From Weeksella massiliensis (GTDB lineage: Bacteria; Bacteroidota; Bacteroidia; Flavobacteriales; Weeksellaceae): 64,000 bases of DNA. The notes under the pieces are model-generated. The model had not been told where the DNA came from and searched no databases. It saw nothing but the letters and a program-made list of their open reading frames with translations. Each line of letters starts with the position of its first letter. Positions within the stretch are counted from its first letter, which is position 1. The stretch lies in NCBI GenBank assembly GCA_000751595.1, contig CCMH01000014.1, positions 62,001 through 126,000 of the forward strand, written 5' to 3'. Both the position numbers and the translations under genes were made by a program. Below are positions 50,208 through 59,424 of this stretch, piece by piece.

Positions 50208-51365
50208 ATGCCTTTTTATCAAACCTTAGGAAAAATACCTTCTAAGCGACATACGATATTCAGAAAAGAAGATGGGAGTTTATATGCCGAAGAATTGGTT
50301 TCTACCCACGGATTTTCGAGTACGTATTCGAATGTTTATCATTGTTATCCGCCAACTTTGGTGAAGCAAATTGCCGAGCCTTTTTCGGTAGAACCCGAAA
50401 TTGCGCGAGAAAAACACTTGAAACACACTTCGCTTAAAGGGTTTAAAATTAAACCCCAAAAAGATTATTTAGAATCGAGAGTTCCCGTTTTGGTGAACAA
50501 TGATTTGCATATTTCTTTGGCAGCGCCACAAGCGTCGATGACCGATTATTTCTACAAAAACTCGCAAGCAGACGAAGTAATTTTTATTCATGAAGGTTCG
50601 GGAGTTCTGAAAACGGGTTATGGTCAAATCGAGTTCGAGTATGGCGATTATTTGGTTATTCCGCGCGGAATAATTTATCAATTGCATTTCAATGACGAAC
50701 AAAACCGTTTGTTGATTATCGAATCATTCAGTCCGATCGAAACACCACGTCGTTACCGAAATCATTTCGGACAATTGATGGAACATTCGCCATTTTGCGA
50801 GCGCGATATCAAAACTCCTAAAAACTTAGAAACGCATGATGAGCATGGAGATTTCAAGATTATGATTAAGAAAGAAGGATTGATTTATCCTTATGTTTAT
50901 GGTACGCATCCGTTTGATTTTGTTGGATGGGATGGATATCATTTTCCGTGGGCTTTTTCGATTCATAATTTCGAGCCGATTACTGGTAGAATTCATCAAC
51001 CACCTCCAGTGCATCAAACTTTCGAGGGAGCAGGTTTTGTCATTTGTAGTTTTGTGCCGCGTTTATACGATTATCATCCACAATCTATTCCGGCGCCTTA
51101 CAACCATAGTAATGTAGATTCTGATGAGATTTTATATTATGTAGATGGAGATTTTATGAGTAGAAAATCGGTCGAAAGAGGTCAAATAACTTTGCATCCG
51201 GCGGGGATTCCTCACGGACCACATCCAGGAACTGTTGAGAAATCGATCGGTGCAAAAGAAACCCAAGAATTGGCGGTGATGATTGATCCTTTCCGACCAT
51301 TGAAATTGACCAAAGCTGCTTTGGAAATAGAAGATGAAGATTACTACAAATCTTGGTTATACTAA
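50208..51365 (+). CDS. hmgA: Homogentisate 1,2-dioxygenase
   Basis: The 385-residue iron dioxygenase opens the ring of homogentisate to maleylacetoacetate. The N-terminal half is a cupin (PQASMTDYFYKNSQADEVIFIHEGSGVLKTGYG, YLVIPRGIIYQLHF). The C-terminal catalytic cupin has RIHQPPPVHQTFEGAGFVICSFVPRLYDYHP and LHPAGIPHGPHPG, containing the active-site His residues. Length is shorter than the mammalian enzyme (about 445 aa) but normal for the bacterial form. It is the first gene of the tyrosine-degradation operon. Confidence 0.92.
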   Translation: MPFYQTLGKIPSKRHTIFRKEDGSLYAEELVSTHGFSSTYSNVYHCYPPTLVKQIAEPFSVEPEIAREKHLKHTSLKGFKIKPQKDYLESRVPVLVNNDLHISLAAPQASMTDYFYKNSQADEVIFIHEGSGVLKTGYGQIEFEYGDYLVIPRGIIYQLHFNDEQNRLLIIESFSPIETPRRYRNHFGQLMEHSPFCERDIKTPKNLETHDEHGDFKIMIKKEGLIYPYVYGTHPFDFVGWDGYHFPWAFSIHNFEPITGRIHQPPPVHQTFEGAGFVICSFVPRLYDYHPQSIPAPYNHSNVDSDEILYYVDGDFMSRKSVERGQITLHPAGIPHGPHPGTVEKSIGAKETQELAVMIDPFRPLKLTKAALEIEDEDYYKSWLY

Positions 51366-51426
51366 AACGATTACACCATTATCAATACTAATAAATAAAA
51401 GAAAAAAACGATAAACAAACAAAAAA

Positions 51427-52557
51427 ATGAGTACACAAACTTTTGCAGAAAAGATTGCGCAAGCACAAGATTTTTTACCGATCAACGGTACCGATTATAT
51501 TGAGTTTTATGTAGGGAATGCCAAGCAAGCAGCCCATTATTACAAAACCGCTTTTGGTTTCCAATCTTTGGCGTATGCAGGGCCAGAAACAGGCGTTCGC
51601 GATAGAGCTTCTTATGTATTGCAACAAGGGAAAATTCGCTTAGTGCTTACTTCGGGACTAAAGTCGGATTCACCGATTTGCGAACATGCCAAAAAACATG
51701 GCGACGGGGTAAAAATCTTGGCACTTTGGGTAGATGATGCCTACGATGCCTACGAACAAACCACCAAACGTGGTGCAAAAAGCTATATGGAACCAACCAC
51801 GTTGTCCGATGAATTTGGCGAAGTGAAAATGGCAGGAATCTATACGTATGGAGAAACGGTGCATATGTTCATCGAGCGAAAAAACTATTCAGGACCTTTT
51901 ATGCCTGGATATGAAAAATGGGAATCTGATTATCAACCTACCGAAACAGGACTCTTGTATGTGGATCACTGTGTAGGAAATGTAGGTTGGAATCGCATGT
52001 TGCCAGTGGTAAAATGGTACGAAGATGTGATGGGATTTGTTAATATCCTTTCGTTTGACGATAAACAAATCAATACAGAATATTCTGCCTTGATGAGTAA
52101 AGTAATGTCGAACGGAAATGGGTATTCGAAATTTCCAATCAATGAGCCAGCAGAAGGTCTGAAAAAATCGCAAGTAGAAGAATATTTAGATTTCTACGAA
52201 GACGAAGGAGTACAACATATTGCTGTGGCAACCAAAGACATTATCCATACAGTAACCGAACTGAAAAAACGTGGAGTAGAATTCTTAGCTGCACCGCCAG
52301 AAGCCTATTACGATATGATTCCTGAGCGCGTAGGTGAAATTGATGAAGATATCAAAAAACTACAAGCATTAGGGATATTAGTAGATTGTGATGAGGAAGG
52401 TTATTTGTTGCAAATTTTCACCAAACCTGTAGAAGATCGTCCTACCTTGTTTTTCGAAATTATCGAGCGTCATGGCGCACAGAGTTTCGGTGCAGGAAAC
52501 TTCAAAGCTTTGTTCGAAGCTTTAGAAAAAGAACAAGCGAGAAGAGGAAACTTATAA
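51427..52557 (+). CDS. hppD: 4-hydroxyphenylpyruvate dioxygenase
   Basis: The 376-residue Fe(II) enzyme converts 4-hydroxyphenylpyruvate to homogentisate. It has two vicinal-oxygen-chelate domains: the N-terminal NGTDYIEFYVGNAKQAAHYYKTAFGF and the catalytic C-terminal part with LLYVDHCVGNV (first His ligand), EGVQHIAVATKDI (second His) and LLQIFTKPVEDRPTLFFEIIER (Glu ligand). It sits 61 bp after hmgA and supplies its substrate. Confidence 0.93.
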   Translation: MSTQTFAEKIAQAQDFLPINGTDYIEFYVGNAKQAAHYYKTAFGFQSLAYAGPETGVRDRASYVLQQGKIRLVLTSGLKSDSPICEHAKKHGDGVKILALWVDDAYDAYEQTTKRGAKSYMEPTTLSDEFGEVKMAGIYTYGETVHMFIERKNYSGPFMPGYEKWESDYQPTETGLLYVDHCVGNVGWNRMLPVVKWYEDVMGFVNILSFDDKQINTEYSALMSKVMSNGNGYSKFPINEPAEGLKKSQVEEYLDFYEDEGVQHIAVATKDIIHTVTELKKRGVEFLAAPPEAYYDMIPERVGEIDEDIKKLQALGILVDCDEEGYLLQIFTKPVEDRPTLFFEIIERHGAQSFGAGNFKALFEALEKEQARRGNL

Positions 52558-52570
52558 TAAGTATCATTTA

Positions 52571-52618
52571 GAAAGTCTTTGTTGAAGCCTCATAAAAAAG
52601 GGGTCAACAAAGCTTTTC
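52571..52618 (+). other. Intercistronic hairpin between hppD and fahA
   Basis: Nine-bp stem CTTTGTTGA / TCAACAAAG, extendable by G-T and A-T pairs, with an 18-base loop and a short T-rich tail (CTTTTC). It sits in the 108-bp gap before fahA and may be a weak terminator or processing site. The frame of fahA that would run through it (from 52579) is not used. Confidence 0.5.
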
Positions 52619-52665
52619 TGTTGATAATCAGTTTTTTAATTATTAATCTAAAAAAAATATTTCAA

Positions 52666-53913
52666 ATGAAATCGTTTATATCATACCCTAAAGATTCTGA
52701 CTTTAGTATCCATAATATACCTTTTGGTGTTGCGCTTATTCAGGGTGAATACGTGGCTGTTTGTACGCGAATTGGCGACAAAGTAGTCGATTTATCCTAC
52801 CTCTATAACGAAGATTATTTTGGTGATTTTGATCAATTAGAATACAATGTTTTCGAGTCGGTAGTTTTGAATGAATTTATCGAATTAGGAAAACCAACCA
52901 CCAATGCGGTACGTTTGCGTATTCAAGAATTATTGGTAGAAGGATCTGATTTGGCAAATGACGAAAAAACAATCGAAGAAGCTTTTTATGATATTGATGA
53001 AGTAGAAATGCTTTTACCGGTTCATATTCCAAATTATACAGATTTTTACAGCAGCATAGAGCACGCAACCAATGTCGGGAAAATGTTCCGTGATCCTGCG
53101 AATGCTCTTCTTCCGAACTGGAAACATCTACCGGTTGGTTACCACGGACGCGCATCGTCGATCGTGATTTCTGGTACACCTCTTCACCGTCCGAAAGGTC
53201 AGATGAAACCTGCCGATCAAGATCAACCAGTTTTTGGTCCGTGTAAGCAATTGGATTTTGAGTTGGAAATGGCTTTTATTGTCAATAAAATGACCGATTT
53301 GGGTGATAGTGTTTCGGTAGAAGAAGCAGAAGACGCAATTTTCGGAATGGTTATTTTCAATGATTGGTCGGCAAGAGATATTCAGTCGTGGGAATATGTG
53401 CCATTAGGTCCATTCTTAGGGAAAAACTTTGGTTCATCAATTTCACCATGGGTGGTAACGTTAGAGGCTTTGGATCAGTTCCGTACAAGTTCTCCGAAAC
53501 AAGATCCCGAAGTGTTGGATTATTTGAAGTTTGACGGTGAACGTAATTTCGACATCCAATTAGAAGTGGCTTTGCAACCCGAAAATGGAGAAGAAAATGT
53601 AATTTGTCAGAGCAACTTCAAATACATGTATTGGAATATGGCTCAACAATTAGCGCATCATACCGTAAACGGATGTAATTTAGAAGTAGGAGATATGTAT
53701 GCCAGCGGAACAATTTCTGGGAAAGATCCTCAATCATTTGGTTCGATGTTAGAATTAACTTGGCGTGGACAAAACCCATTGAAATTATCCAACGGAGAAG
53801 AACGAAAATTTATTCAAGATAACGATACCGTAATTATGCGTGCATTTGCAGAAAAAGGAGCTGTACGGGTAGGATTTGGAGAAGTTTCGGGTACAATTCT
53901 ACCAGCAAAATAA
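52666..53913 (+). CDS. fahA: Fumarylacetoacetase
   Basis: The protein (415 aa from ATG 52666) hydrolyses fumarylacetoacetate to fumarate and acetoacetate. The N-terminal domain is followed by the FAH catalytic domain: YTDFYSSIEHATNVGKMFRDP, GYHGRASSIVISGTPLHRPKGQM, DFELEMAFIVNKM with the metal-binding Glu residues, and GMVIFNDWSARDIQSWEYVPLGPFLGKNFGSSISPWVV. It completes the pathway started by hppD and hmgA. The maleylacetoacetate isomerase (maiA) is not found here. ATG at 52666 is preferred over a frame start at 52579. Confidence 0.92.
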   Translation: MKSFISYPKDSDFSIHNIPFGVALIQGEYVAVCTRIGDKVVDLSYLYNEDYFGDFDQLEYNVFESVVLNEFIELGKPTTNAVRLRIQELLVEGSDLANDEKTIEEAFYDIDEVEMLLPVHIPNYTDFYSSIEHATNVGKMFRDPANALLPNWKHLPVGYHGRASSIVISGTPLHRPKGQMKPADQDQPVFGPCKQLDFELEMAFIVNKMTDLGDSVSVEEAEDAIFGMVIFNDWSARDIQSWEYVPLGPFLGKNFGSSISPWVVTLEALDQFRTSSPKQDPEVLDYLKFDGERNFDIQLEVALQPENGEENVICQSNFKYMYWNMAQQLAHHTVNGCNLEVGDMYASGTISGKDPQSFGSMLELTWRGQNPLKLSNGEERKFIQDNDTVIMRAFAEKGAVRVGFGEVSGTILPAK

Positions 53914-53918
53914 TAAGT

Positions 53919-54740
53919 ATGAAAACAATTAATCCTAGCGAACTTAGCTCTCCTGCGTTACAGAAAATAATGCAAACTGCGGTGGCTCCAAGACCGATTG
54001 CGTTTGTTTCATCGATTAATCAGAAAGGAGAGGTAAATCTTTCTCCGTTCAGTTTTTTCAATATGTTTAGCACTGTTCCGCCAATTCTTGTATTTTCACC
54101 CTCGAGAAGAGTGCGCGATAATACCACGAAACATACGCTAGAAAATGTTCTCGAAGTGCCAGAAGTGGTTATCGGGATTGCTAATTATGCAATGGTACAA
54201 CAAGTTTCTTTGAGTTCTACAGAATACGAAGAAGGTGTAAATGAGTTTGTGAAAGCTGGTTTCACGATGAAAGATGCCGATGTTGTTCGACCGAAATTAA
54301 TTGCCGAATCTCCTGTAAACTTCGAGTGTACGGTGCAAGAAGTTGTATCGTTGGGCAAAGAAGGGGGAGCCGGAAATTTGGTTATTTGTGAAGTGAAAAA
54401 GATTCATTTACGAGAAGAATTTCTTAATGAGCAAGGGGATTTAGATCAAAAGAAATTAGATTTAGTCGCTCGTTTGGGAGGCAATTGGTATTCTCGTAGC
54501 AATGAGGAAAGCCTTTTTGAGGTTCCAAAACCTTTGGTAACGAAAGGAATTGGGTTTGATTTGTTGCCAAATGAAATCAAATTTAGTACTGTTTTTACAG
54601 GAAATGATCTTGGTATGTTGGCCAATACCGAAAAATTAATCGGTGAACATTTCTCTGCCGATGAAGAAATTCATCGCAAAGCTCAGCAACTTTTGTTGCA
54701 ATCTAAAATAGAAGAAGCATGGGAAATCTTGCTTAAATAA
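53919..54740 (+). CDS. Flavin reductase-like FMN-binding protein
   Basis: The 273-residue protein has the split-barrel flavin reductase domain: TAVAPRPIAFVSSINQKGEVNLSPFSFFNMFSTVPPILVFSP binds FMN, followed by NFECTVQEVVSLGKEGGAGNLVICEVKKIHL and GGNWYSR. The C-terminal extension (residues 210-273) is helical. It lies 5 bp after fahA and is part of the same transcript; it may support a flavin-dependent step or an unknown aromatic oxidation in this pathway. It ends with a terminator. Confidence 0.82.
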   Translation: MKTINPSELSSPALQKIMQTAVAPRPIAFVSSINQKGEVNLSPFSFFNMFSTVPPILVFSPSRRVRDNTTKHTLENVLEVPEVVIGIANYAMVQQVSLSSTEYEEGVNEFVKAGFTMKDADVVRPKLIAESPVNFECTVQEVVSLGKEGGAGNLVICEVKKIHLREEFLNEQGDLDQKKLDLVARLGGNWYSRSNEESLFEVPKPLVTKGIGFDLLPNEIKFSTVFTGNDLGMLANTEKLIGEHFSADEEIHRKAQQLLLQSKIEEAWEILLK

Positions 54741-54750
54741 TACAACAGAA

Positions 54751-54777
54751 AAGCCTCTTTTTAGAGGCTTTTTTTTA
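54751..54777 (+). terminator. Intrinsic terminator of the homogentisate operon
   Basis: Stem AAGCCTCT / AGAGGCTT with loop TTT and a long T-run; it overlaps the last bases of the convergent acyltransferase gene. Confidence 0.85.
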
Positions 54778-55836
54778 TTGATTTTGTTGACTATAATTTC
54801 GGTATTTGTTTTTGATCCAACGATTAATCGGCTTCTCGAAATACTCGAATGTTAATATGCTCAATCCTATCGAAACCAAAAGATAAAGACCAATCTTCAT
54901 AAAATCATTCAACTCCGGAAACCAAAGATTTCCATATTTGATGACAATCATGTGCAGCATATAAAAACTGAAACTAATTTCTCCTAAATAAATAAGTGTT
55001 TTGTGTTGTAATAATCTGGATAGAATCCCTTTTTCTACCGAAAAAATCACGATGATTAGCGACATTGGTAACCAATAATAGATTCCGTATCGAAACATTC
55101 TTGGGATAAATTCATGGAAAGAAAAGAAGAGAATCAATACTAAAAATGCGGATATTTCTAAGAAACTTCCTTGTCGGAAAGTGATATTTTTTAGTAGATA
55201 ATTGAAACGTCGATATTGATTAAATAAAATAATTCCGATAAGAAAATCGAGGGTTCGAACGAAAGGATGAATATAAAATATGCCTTTTTCGTAGTCGATG
55301 TCGATATGCGGTTCGAGAGCAATAATTATCGGAATCGCAAGCAAAGGAAGCAAGCGACTGAGCGGAAAACGATGCAATAAACTGACCAGAAAAGGAAAGG
55401 CCAAATAAAAGAAAAATTCGGTCGAAATACTCCAAGAAGGATTATTGATGGAGAAATAAAATTTCTGAATCGGAATATACGATTGCAACAAGAAAAAATT
55501 GAGTATTGCAACCAAAGGATCCCATAAATTTTGATGAAAAACAAACGGAAGCATCAAGAAAAAAGTGAGCAAATGTAGCGGGTAAATTCTCGCGACACGA
55601 TTGATGTAGAAGTTCTTTTTACTGAATTCATGCGGTTTGTTGATTTTGTTCTGATAGTTGAGCGCCAAAACAAAACCACTCAATATAAAGAAAAATCCTA
55701 CCCCTAAATATCCTTCAAAAAACACAAAATTTTTCAGCCAATTGTACCAATGCATTTCAGTGGATACAAAGGTAAGATGGCTAAGAAAAACTGCGAAAGC
55801 AAAGAAAAATCGCAGCGATGTGAGTGAGTTAATCAT
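54775..55836 (-). CDS. Acyltransferase-3 family membrane protein (OafA/YrhL-like)
   Basis: The 353-residue protein has about ten hydrophobic segments and the acyltransferase-3 signature: LTSLRFFFAFAVFLSHL at the start (with the conserved R-x-x-A/F-H pattern), YLGVGFFFILSGFVLALNYQNK, FYINRVARIYPLHLLTFFL and SWSISTEFFFYLAFPFL. These proteins O-acylate surface polysaccharides or peptidoglycan. The 3' end of the housekeeping run; it overlaps the YigZ-like gene by 8 bp. Confidence 0.87.
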   Translation of the reverse strand: MINSLTSLRFFFAFAVFLSHLTFVSTEMHWYNWLKNFVFFEGYLGVGFFFILSGFVLALNYQNKINKPHEFSKKNFYINRVARIYPLHLLTFFLMLPFVFHQNLWDPLVAILNFFLLQSYIPIQKFYFSINNPSWSISTEFFFYLAFPFLVSLLHRFPLSRLLPLLAIPIIIALEPHIDIDYEKGIFYIHPFVRTLDFLIGIILFNQYRRFNYLLKNITFRQGSFLEISAFLVLILFFSFHEFIPRMFRYGIYYWLPMSLIIVIFSVEKGILSRLLQHKTLIYLGEISFSFYMLHMIVIKYGNLWFPELNDFMKIGLYLLVSIGLSILTFEYFEKPINRWIKNKYRNYSQQNQ

Positions 55837-56449
55837 CCAAAACCTTGAATTTTAATTGATACATCTCTTTGAACTGACCTTCGAATTCTTCGAGTAAACT
55901 GCTTCTAACTTCGACAATAAATTTACAATTAGCCGTAAATTCTTTATCGATTATTTCTCCATTCACCCTTTCTATATTTCGTTCTACAATCCCTTGTTGA
56001 TCGTAATTGAAAATTAACTCTGCTTTTTTTGTCAGATAACGAGTAACTGATTTGGCTTCTTCCAATGCAACTTGTGCTCCATATTTATAGGCTTTTACCA
56101 AACCCGGAACCCCCAATTTTGTCCCACCGAAATAACGAACAGAAACAACCAACACATTGGTTAACTCGAACGAAAGAATTTGATTGTATATTGGTAAACC
56201 TGCCGAACCGCTCGGTTCTCCGTCATCATTTGCTCGGTAATCTTCCTTGTTTATCCCTAAAATATAAGCGTAGCAATGATGGGTAGCATCGGGCCATTTT
56301 TCGCGTAAATAGGTGAGTTTTTCTCGTACATCGTCTTCGGTTTGTACCCGAAAGGCATAGTTGATAAACTTGCTTCCCATTTCCTTGAAAATAACTTCTT
56401 CTGCATCGTGAGCAATCGTTAAATAAGCGTCATCTGTTTTGTCAGTCAT
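55829..56449 (-). CDS. IMPACT/YigZ family protein
   Basis: The 206-residue protein has the IMPACT/UPF0029 N-terminal domain: KFINYAFRVQTEDDVREKLTYLREKWPDATHHCYAYILG, NDDGEPSGSAGLPIYNQILSFELTNVLVVSVRYFGGTKLGVPGLVKAYKYGA, and a C-terminal DUF1949-like ferredoxin-fold domain (LIFNYDQQGIVERNIE). YigZ has been linked to translation or proline peptidase regulation, but its exact function is unclear. It overlaps the genes on both sides by 8 bp, so it is cotranscribed with ribD. Confidence 0.88.
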   Translation of the reverse strand: MTDKTDDAYLTIAHDAEEVIFKEMGSKFINYAFRVQTEDDVREKLTYLREKWPDATHHCYAYILGINKEDYRANDDGEPSGSAGLPIYNQILSFELTNVLVVSVRYFGGTKLGVPGLVKAYKYGAQVALEEAKSVTRYLTKKAELIFNYDQQGIVERNIERVNGEIIDKEFTANCKFIVEVRSSLLEEFEGQFKEMYQLKFKVLDD

Positions 56450-57479
56450 TGCGGTAGATTCGTAAAAGGTCGTTGTCTAATGTTTGTGTTTTACTTACTT
56501 TTTTATGAAGGTTGGGAGCTAAAATTCCGTCTTCCCAAACGGTCGAACTACTAAAAACTCGGGCTTCATCCCAAAGATTTTGTTCGATAAAAGTTCGCAG
56601 CGTTCGACTACCACCTTCAATGATAATCGATTGGATATTTTTTTCGTACAAAACACTTAGAATTTCTTCTAAATGATTGTTCGCTGATTGTAATTGTATA
56701 TATTCTACAAGTTGATTTTTTTCTTCTTTTATTTTATTGAATACGAGGGTTTGTATGGTTTGATCAAAAAGATGATGCGTTGTTGGAGTAGACAAATCAA
56801 CATCAATCAAGACACGAATAGGGTTTTGACCTTTCACCAATCGACTATTGAGTTGTGGATTGTCTATGATTGCTGTATTTTTTCCGACCAAAATTGCTTG
56901 TTCTTGCGTTCGCCACCAATGCACCAATTGTTTAGAAAATCGGTTGCTAATCCATTGTTGTTTATCTTCTTTCGGTGCGAAATATCCATTGGCTGTTTGG
57001 GCCCATTTTAGGATGATATACGGACGTTTTTTTTGATGAAACGTAAAAAAGCGACGATTCAATTCTAAACATTCTTTCTCTAAAACGCCTACCAAAACAT
57101 CGACACCATGAACGCGCATTCGCTTGATTCCTTCTCCATTAACCAAAGCAAAAGGATCGAGACAACCCACAACTACTCGAGAAATTTTGTGTTCGATGAT
57201 CAGATCGCTGCAAGGTGGCGTTTTACCAAAATGAGCACAAGGTTCTAGCGTAACATACAGGGTAGAAGAGGGCAGTAAATCTTTGTTTTCTACAGCGTTT
57301 ATCGCATTTACTTCGGCATGTGGCCCACCAAAAACAGAGGTAAATCCCTCGCCAATAATAGTGTGATTATGCACTATAACCGAACCAACAAACGGATTGG
57401 GGTAAGTATTTCCCAATCCGTTTGCGGCAAGTTGTAAACAACGATTCATATAGAATTCGTCTGTTCTATGTTCTATCAT
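56442..57479 (-). CDS. ribD: Riboflavin biosynthesis deaminase/reductase RibD
   Basis: The 345-residue bifunctional enzyme carries out two steps of riboflavin synthesis. The deaminase part has the zinc site HAEVNAI and TLEPCAHFGKTPPCSDLII with the PCxxxGxTPPC motif. The reductase part from about residue 145 reads RPYIILKWAQTANGYFAP, WISNRFSKQLVHWWRTQEQAILVGKNTAIIDNPQLNSR and IIIEGGSRTLRTFIEQNLWDEARVF. Length is normal. It overlaps the genes on both sides by 4-8 bp and is translationally coupled. Confidence 0.93.
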   Translation of the reverse strand: MIEHRTDEFYMNRCLQLAANGLGNTYPNPFVGSVIVHNHTIIGEGFTSVFGGPHAEVNAINAVENKDLLPSSTLYVTLEPCAHFGKTPPCSDLIIEHKISRVVVGCLDPFALVNGEGIKRMRVHGVDVLVGVLEKECLELNRRFFTFHQKKRPYIILKWAQTANGYFAPKEDKQQWISNRFSKQLVHWWRTQEQAILVGKNTAIIDNPQLNSRLVKGQNPIRVLIDVDLSTPTTHHLFDQTIQTLVFNKIKEEKNQLVEYIQLQSANNHLEEILSVLYEKNIQSIIIEGGSRTLRTFIEQNLWDEARVFSSSTVWEDGILAPNLHKKVSKTQTLDNDLLRIYRND

Positions 57480-59359
57480 GCTTGGTTTTCTTCCGAATTA
57501 TCCGCTTCTTTTTCGTTAACTTCCTCCGAATTATAATGATAAAGTTTTTTTAGTTTTTGGTCTAAATCATTACGTTTCGTTTTCTTTTCTTCTAATTCTT
57601 GGTACACATTTTTGAGTAATGGACTATTTTTGTCGGCACCCGAAAAGAAAGAAATATTGTTGTCTAATTGAATGATATCTTTATCCAACTCATCAATTTC
57701 TTTTTTGGTTCGGATAATTTCATTGTCAATCAAATGATTATTTTTACCAGTTTTTGCTTTATCAAAAATAGTTTGTAATCGGAAGTCTTGCATTTCTTCA
57801 TCCGAAATTGCTAATTCGTTTTGCTTTTTCTGAATCTCTTTCTGAAACTGCTCTGTAATATTCATTTTCTTCGTCGGAACTTTCCCGATTGCATTGAATG
57901 CTTTTTCCCAATCGAAAAGCGTTGACAAATCTTTTTCTTTGTCACCCGAAGTAGTATAATTTTTTACCGATTCTAAAAGTTGTTTTTTCTCGGTAAGATT
58001 TTGTTCAAATTTTTCATTTTCAACATCGTGACGTTTTTTGTAACGATCGAAAAATTGATTGCAATATTGTTTAAACTCTTTCCAAACTCGATCCGAATGT
58101 TTACGCGGTACATGACCTACTTTTTTCCAATCTTCTTGAATTTGTTTGATGATTTTCACCGATTTATTCCAATCTGTACTTTCAGCATGCTCTTTGGCAA
58201 TCTCGATTAAAGCTAATTTTTGTTGTAAATTAACTTCTTGATTGGATTTTAGATCTTTATAAAAAGCATTTTTGAGGTGATTGAAATTTCTTGTCGATTG
58301 TTTAAATTCGTCCCAAATTTCATTGTTATATTGTTTCGGAACTCGGCCGATTTTCAGAAATTCTTCCCGTAAAGTATTCACTTTTCTGATTGCTTTTTGC
58401 CAATCTCCATGTTTATTTCCTTCACTATTTTGGGTAACTTGGTTGATCGATTGTACGATGGCACGTTTTTTTGCTAAATTATCGTCTTGCTCTTTTTTCA
58501 GTAACTCGTTGAGTTCTGTTTTTCGATCATGTATTTTATTGGTCAGTTCTTTGAACTGATTCCACGTAACTTCTCTAAATTCTTCGGCAACCGGAACTGC
58601 TTCTTCTTTCCATAATCGATGAAGATATTGTAACTCATTCAACGCTTTTTGCACGTTTTCTTCGCTTACCAATTCTTCAGCACGCTTGATAATCGATTGT
58701 CGAACTTCTAAATTATGATTCATATCCAATTCTCGAAGCTCTTTGTTCATATCCAGATATTTATAAAAATTATCCAAATGGAAAAAATAGTTTCTATACA
58801 CATTGTTTGCCTGTGCTGCGGGAATTCTTCCTGCATTGTGCCAACGTGTTTTCAGATCGCGAAAAGTTTTGAATATGTTTTGATTATTTTCTTGAGGATC
58901 TTGATACAAAGCTTTCAACTCGTCGATAATTTCGAGTCTTTTTTCTAAGTTTTCTTTTTCGCTTCTTTCAGTTTCTTTGTAAAAAAAGCTTAATTGTTTT
59001 TTATAATCCTCATAAATCGCATAGAAATCTTTTTTCAGAGGACTGTCGTACCGGAAATGGACTTCATCTCCACCTTCGTTCACAAATTGTTCTCTTTTCT
59101 CAGCTGCATCAAGCGCCATTTTGTTTTTCGCAGCTTCGCGAATCAAAGCAAAATGTTCTTTAAGTTCTTGTGCAGGATGGTCTTGAAGTAAAACGCGTGC
59201 TTCGTTGAGGAGAATTTCTAAATCGAATTTTTCATAATCTTTAAGCGGAATCTCATTTTGATTTTGATCTTCTTGGGTCGCTTCTGATTTGTACGATTCG
59301 TTTGTGTTTTCAGGTAATTTTCCATCTGCGTTTTGCAGGTTATCCATATCCGTTATCAT
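57476..59359 (-). CDS. DUF349 repeat protein
   Basis: The protein (about 627 aa) is highly charged and alpha-helical. It contains several DUF349 repeats, each with the R/K-x-x-x-G-x-(V/I)-(P/A) core: ARWHNAG-like RWHNAGRIPAAQANN, RLWKEEAVPVAEEFREVTW, LKIGRVPKQYNNEIWDEFK, DWKKVGHVPRKHSDRVWKEFK and NAIGKVPTKKMN. The role of DUF349 proteins is unknown. The frame reaches 59386 with a TTG; the ATG at 59359 is preferred (a third option is 59347). Overlaps ribD by 4 bp. Confidence 0.8.
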   Translation of the reverse strand: MITDMDNLQNADGKLPENTNESYKSEATQEDQNQNEIPLKDYEKFDLEILLNEARVLLQDHPAQELKEHFALIREAAKNKMALDAAEKREQFVNEGGDEVHFRYDSPLKKDFYAIYEDYKKQLSFFYKETERSEKENLEKRLEIIDELKALYQDPQENNQNIFKTFRDLKTRWHNAGRIPAAQANNVYRNYFFHLDNFYKYLDMNKELRELDMNHNLEVRQSIIKRAEELVSEENVQKALNELQYLHRLWKEEAVPVAEEFREVTWNQFKELTNKIHDRKTELNELLKKEQDDNLAKKRAIVQSINQVTQNSEGNKHGDWQKAIRKVNTLREEFLKIGRVPKQYNNEIWDEFKQSTRNFNHLKNAFYKDLKSNQEVNLQQKLALIEIAKEHAESTDWNKSVKIIKQIQEDWKKVGHVPRKHSDRVWKEFKQYCNQFFDRYKKRHDVENEKFEQNLTEKKQLLESVKNYTTSGDKEKDLSTLFDWEKAFNAIGKVPTKKMNITEQFQKEIQKKQNELAISDEEMQDFRLQTIFDKAKTGKNNHLIDNEIIRTKKEIDELDKDIIQLDNNISFFSGADKNSPLLKNVYQELEEKKTKRNDLDQKLKKLYHYNSEEVNEKEADNSEENQA

Positions 59360-59424
59360 AGCAAAAAATAATTTAGTTGCTAACAAATCTAACGAAAAAA
59401 AAGTGAAATATCAAGGACTTTCGT

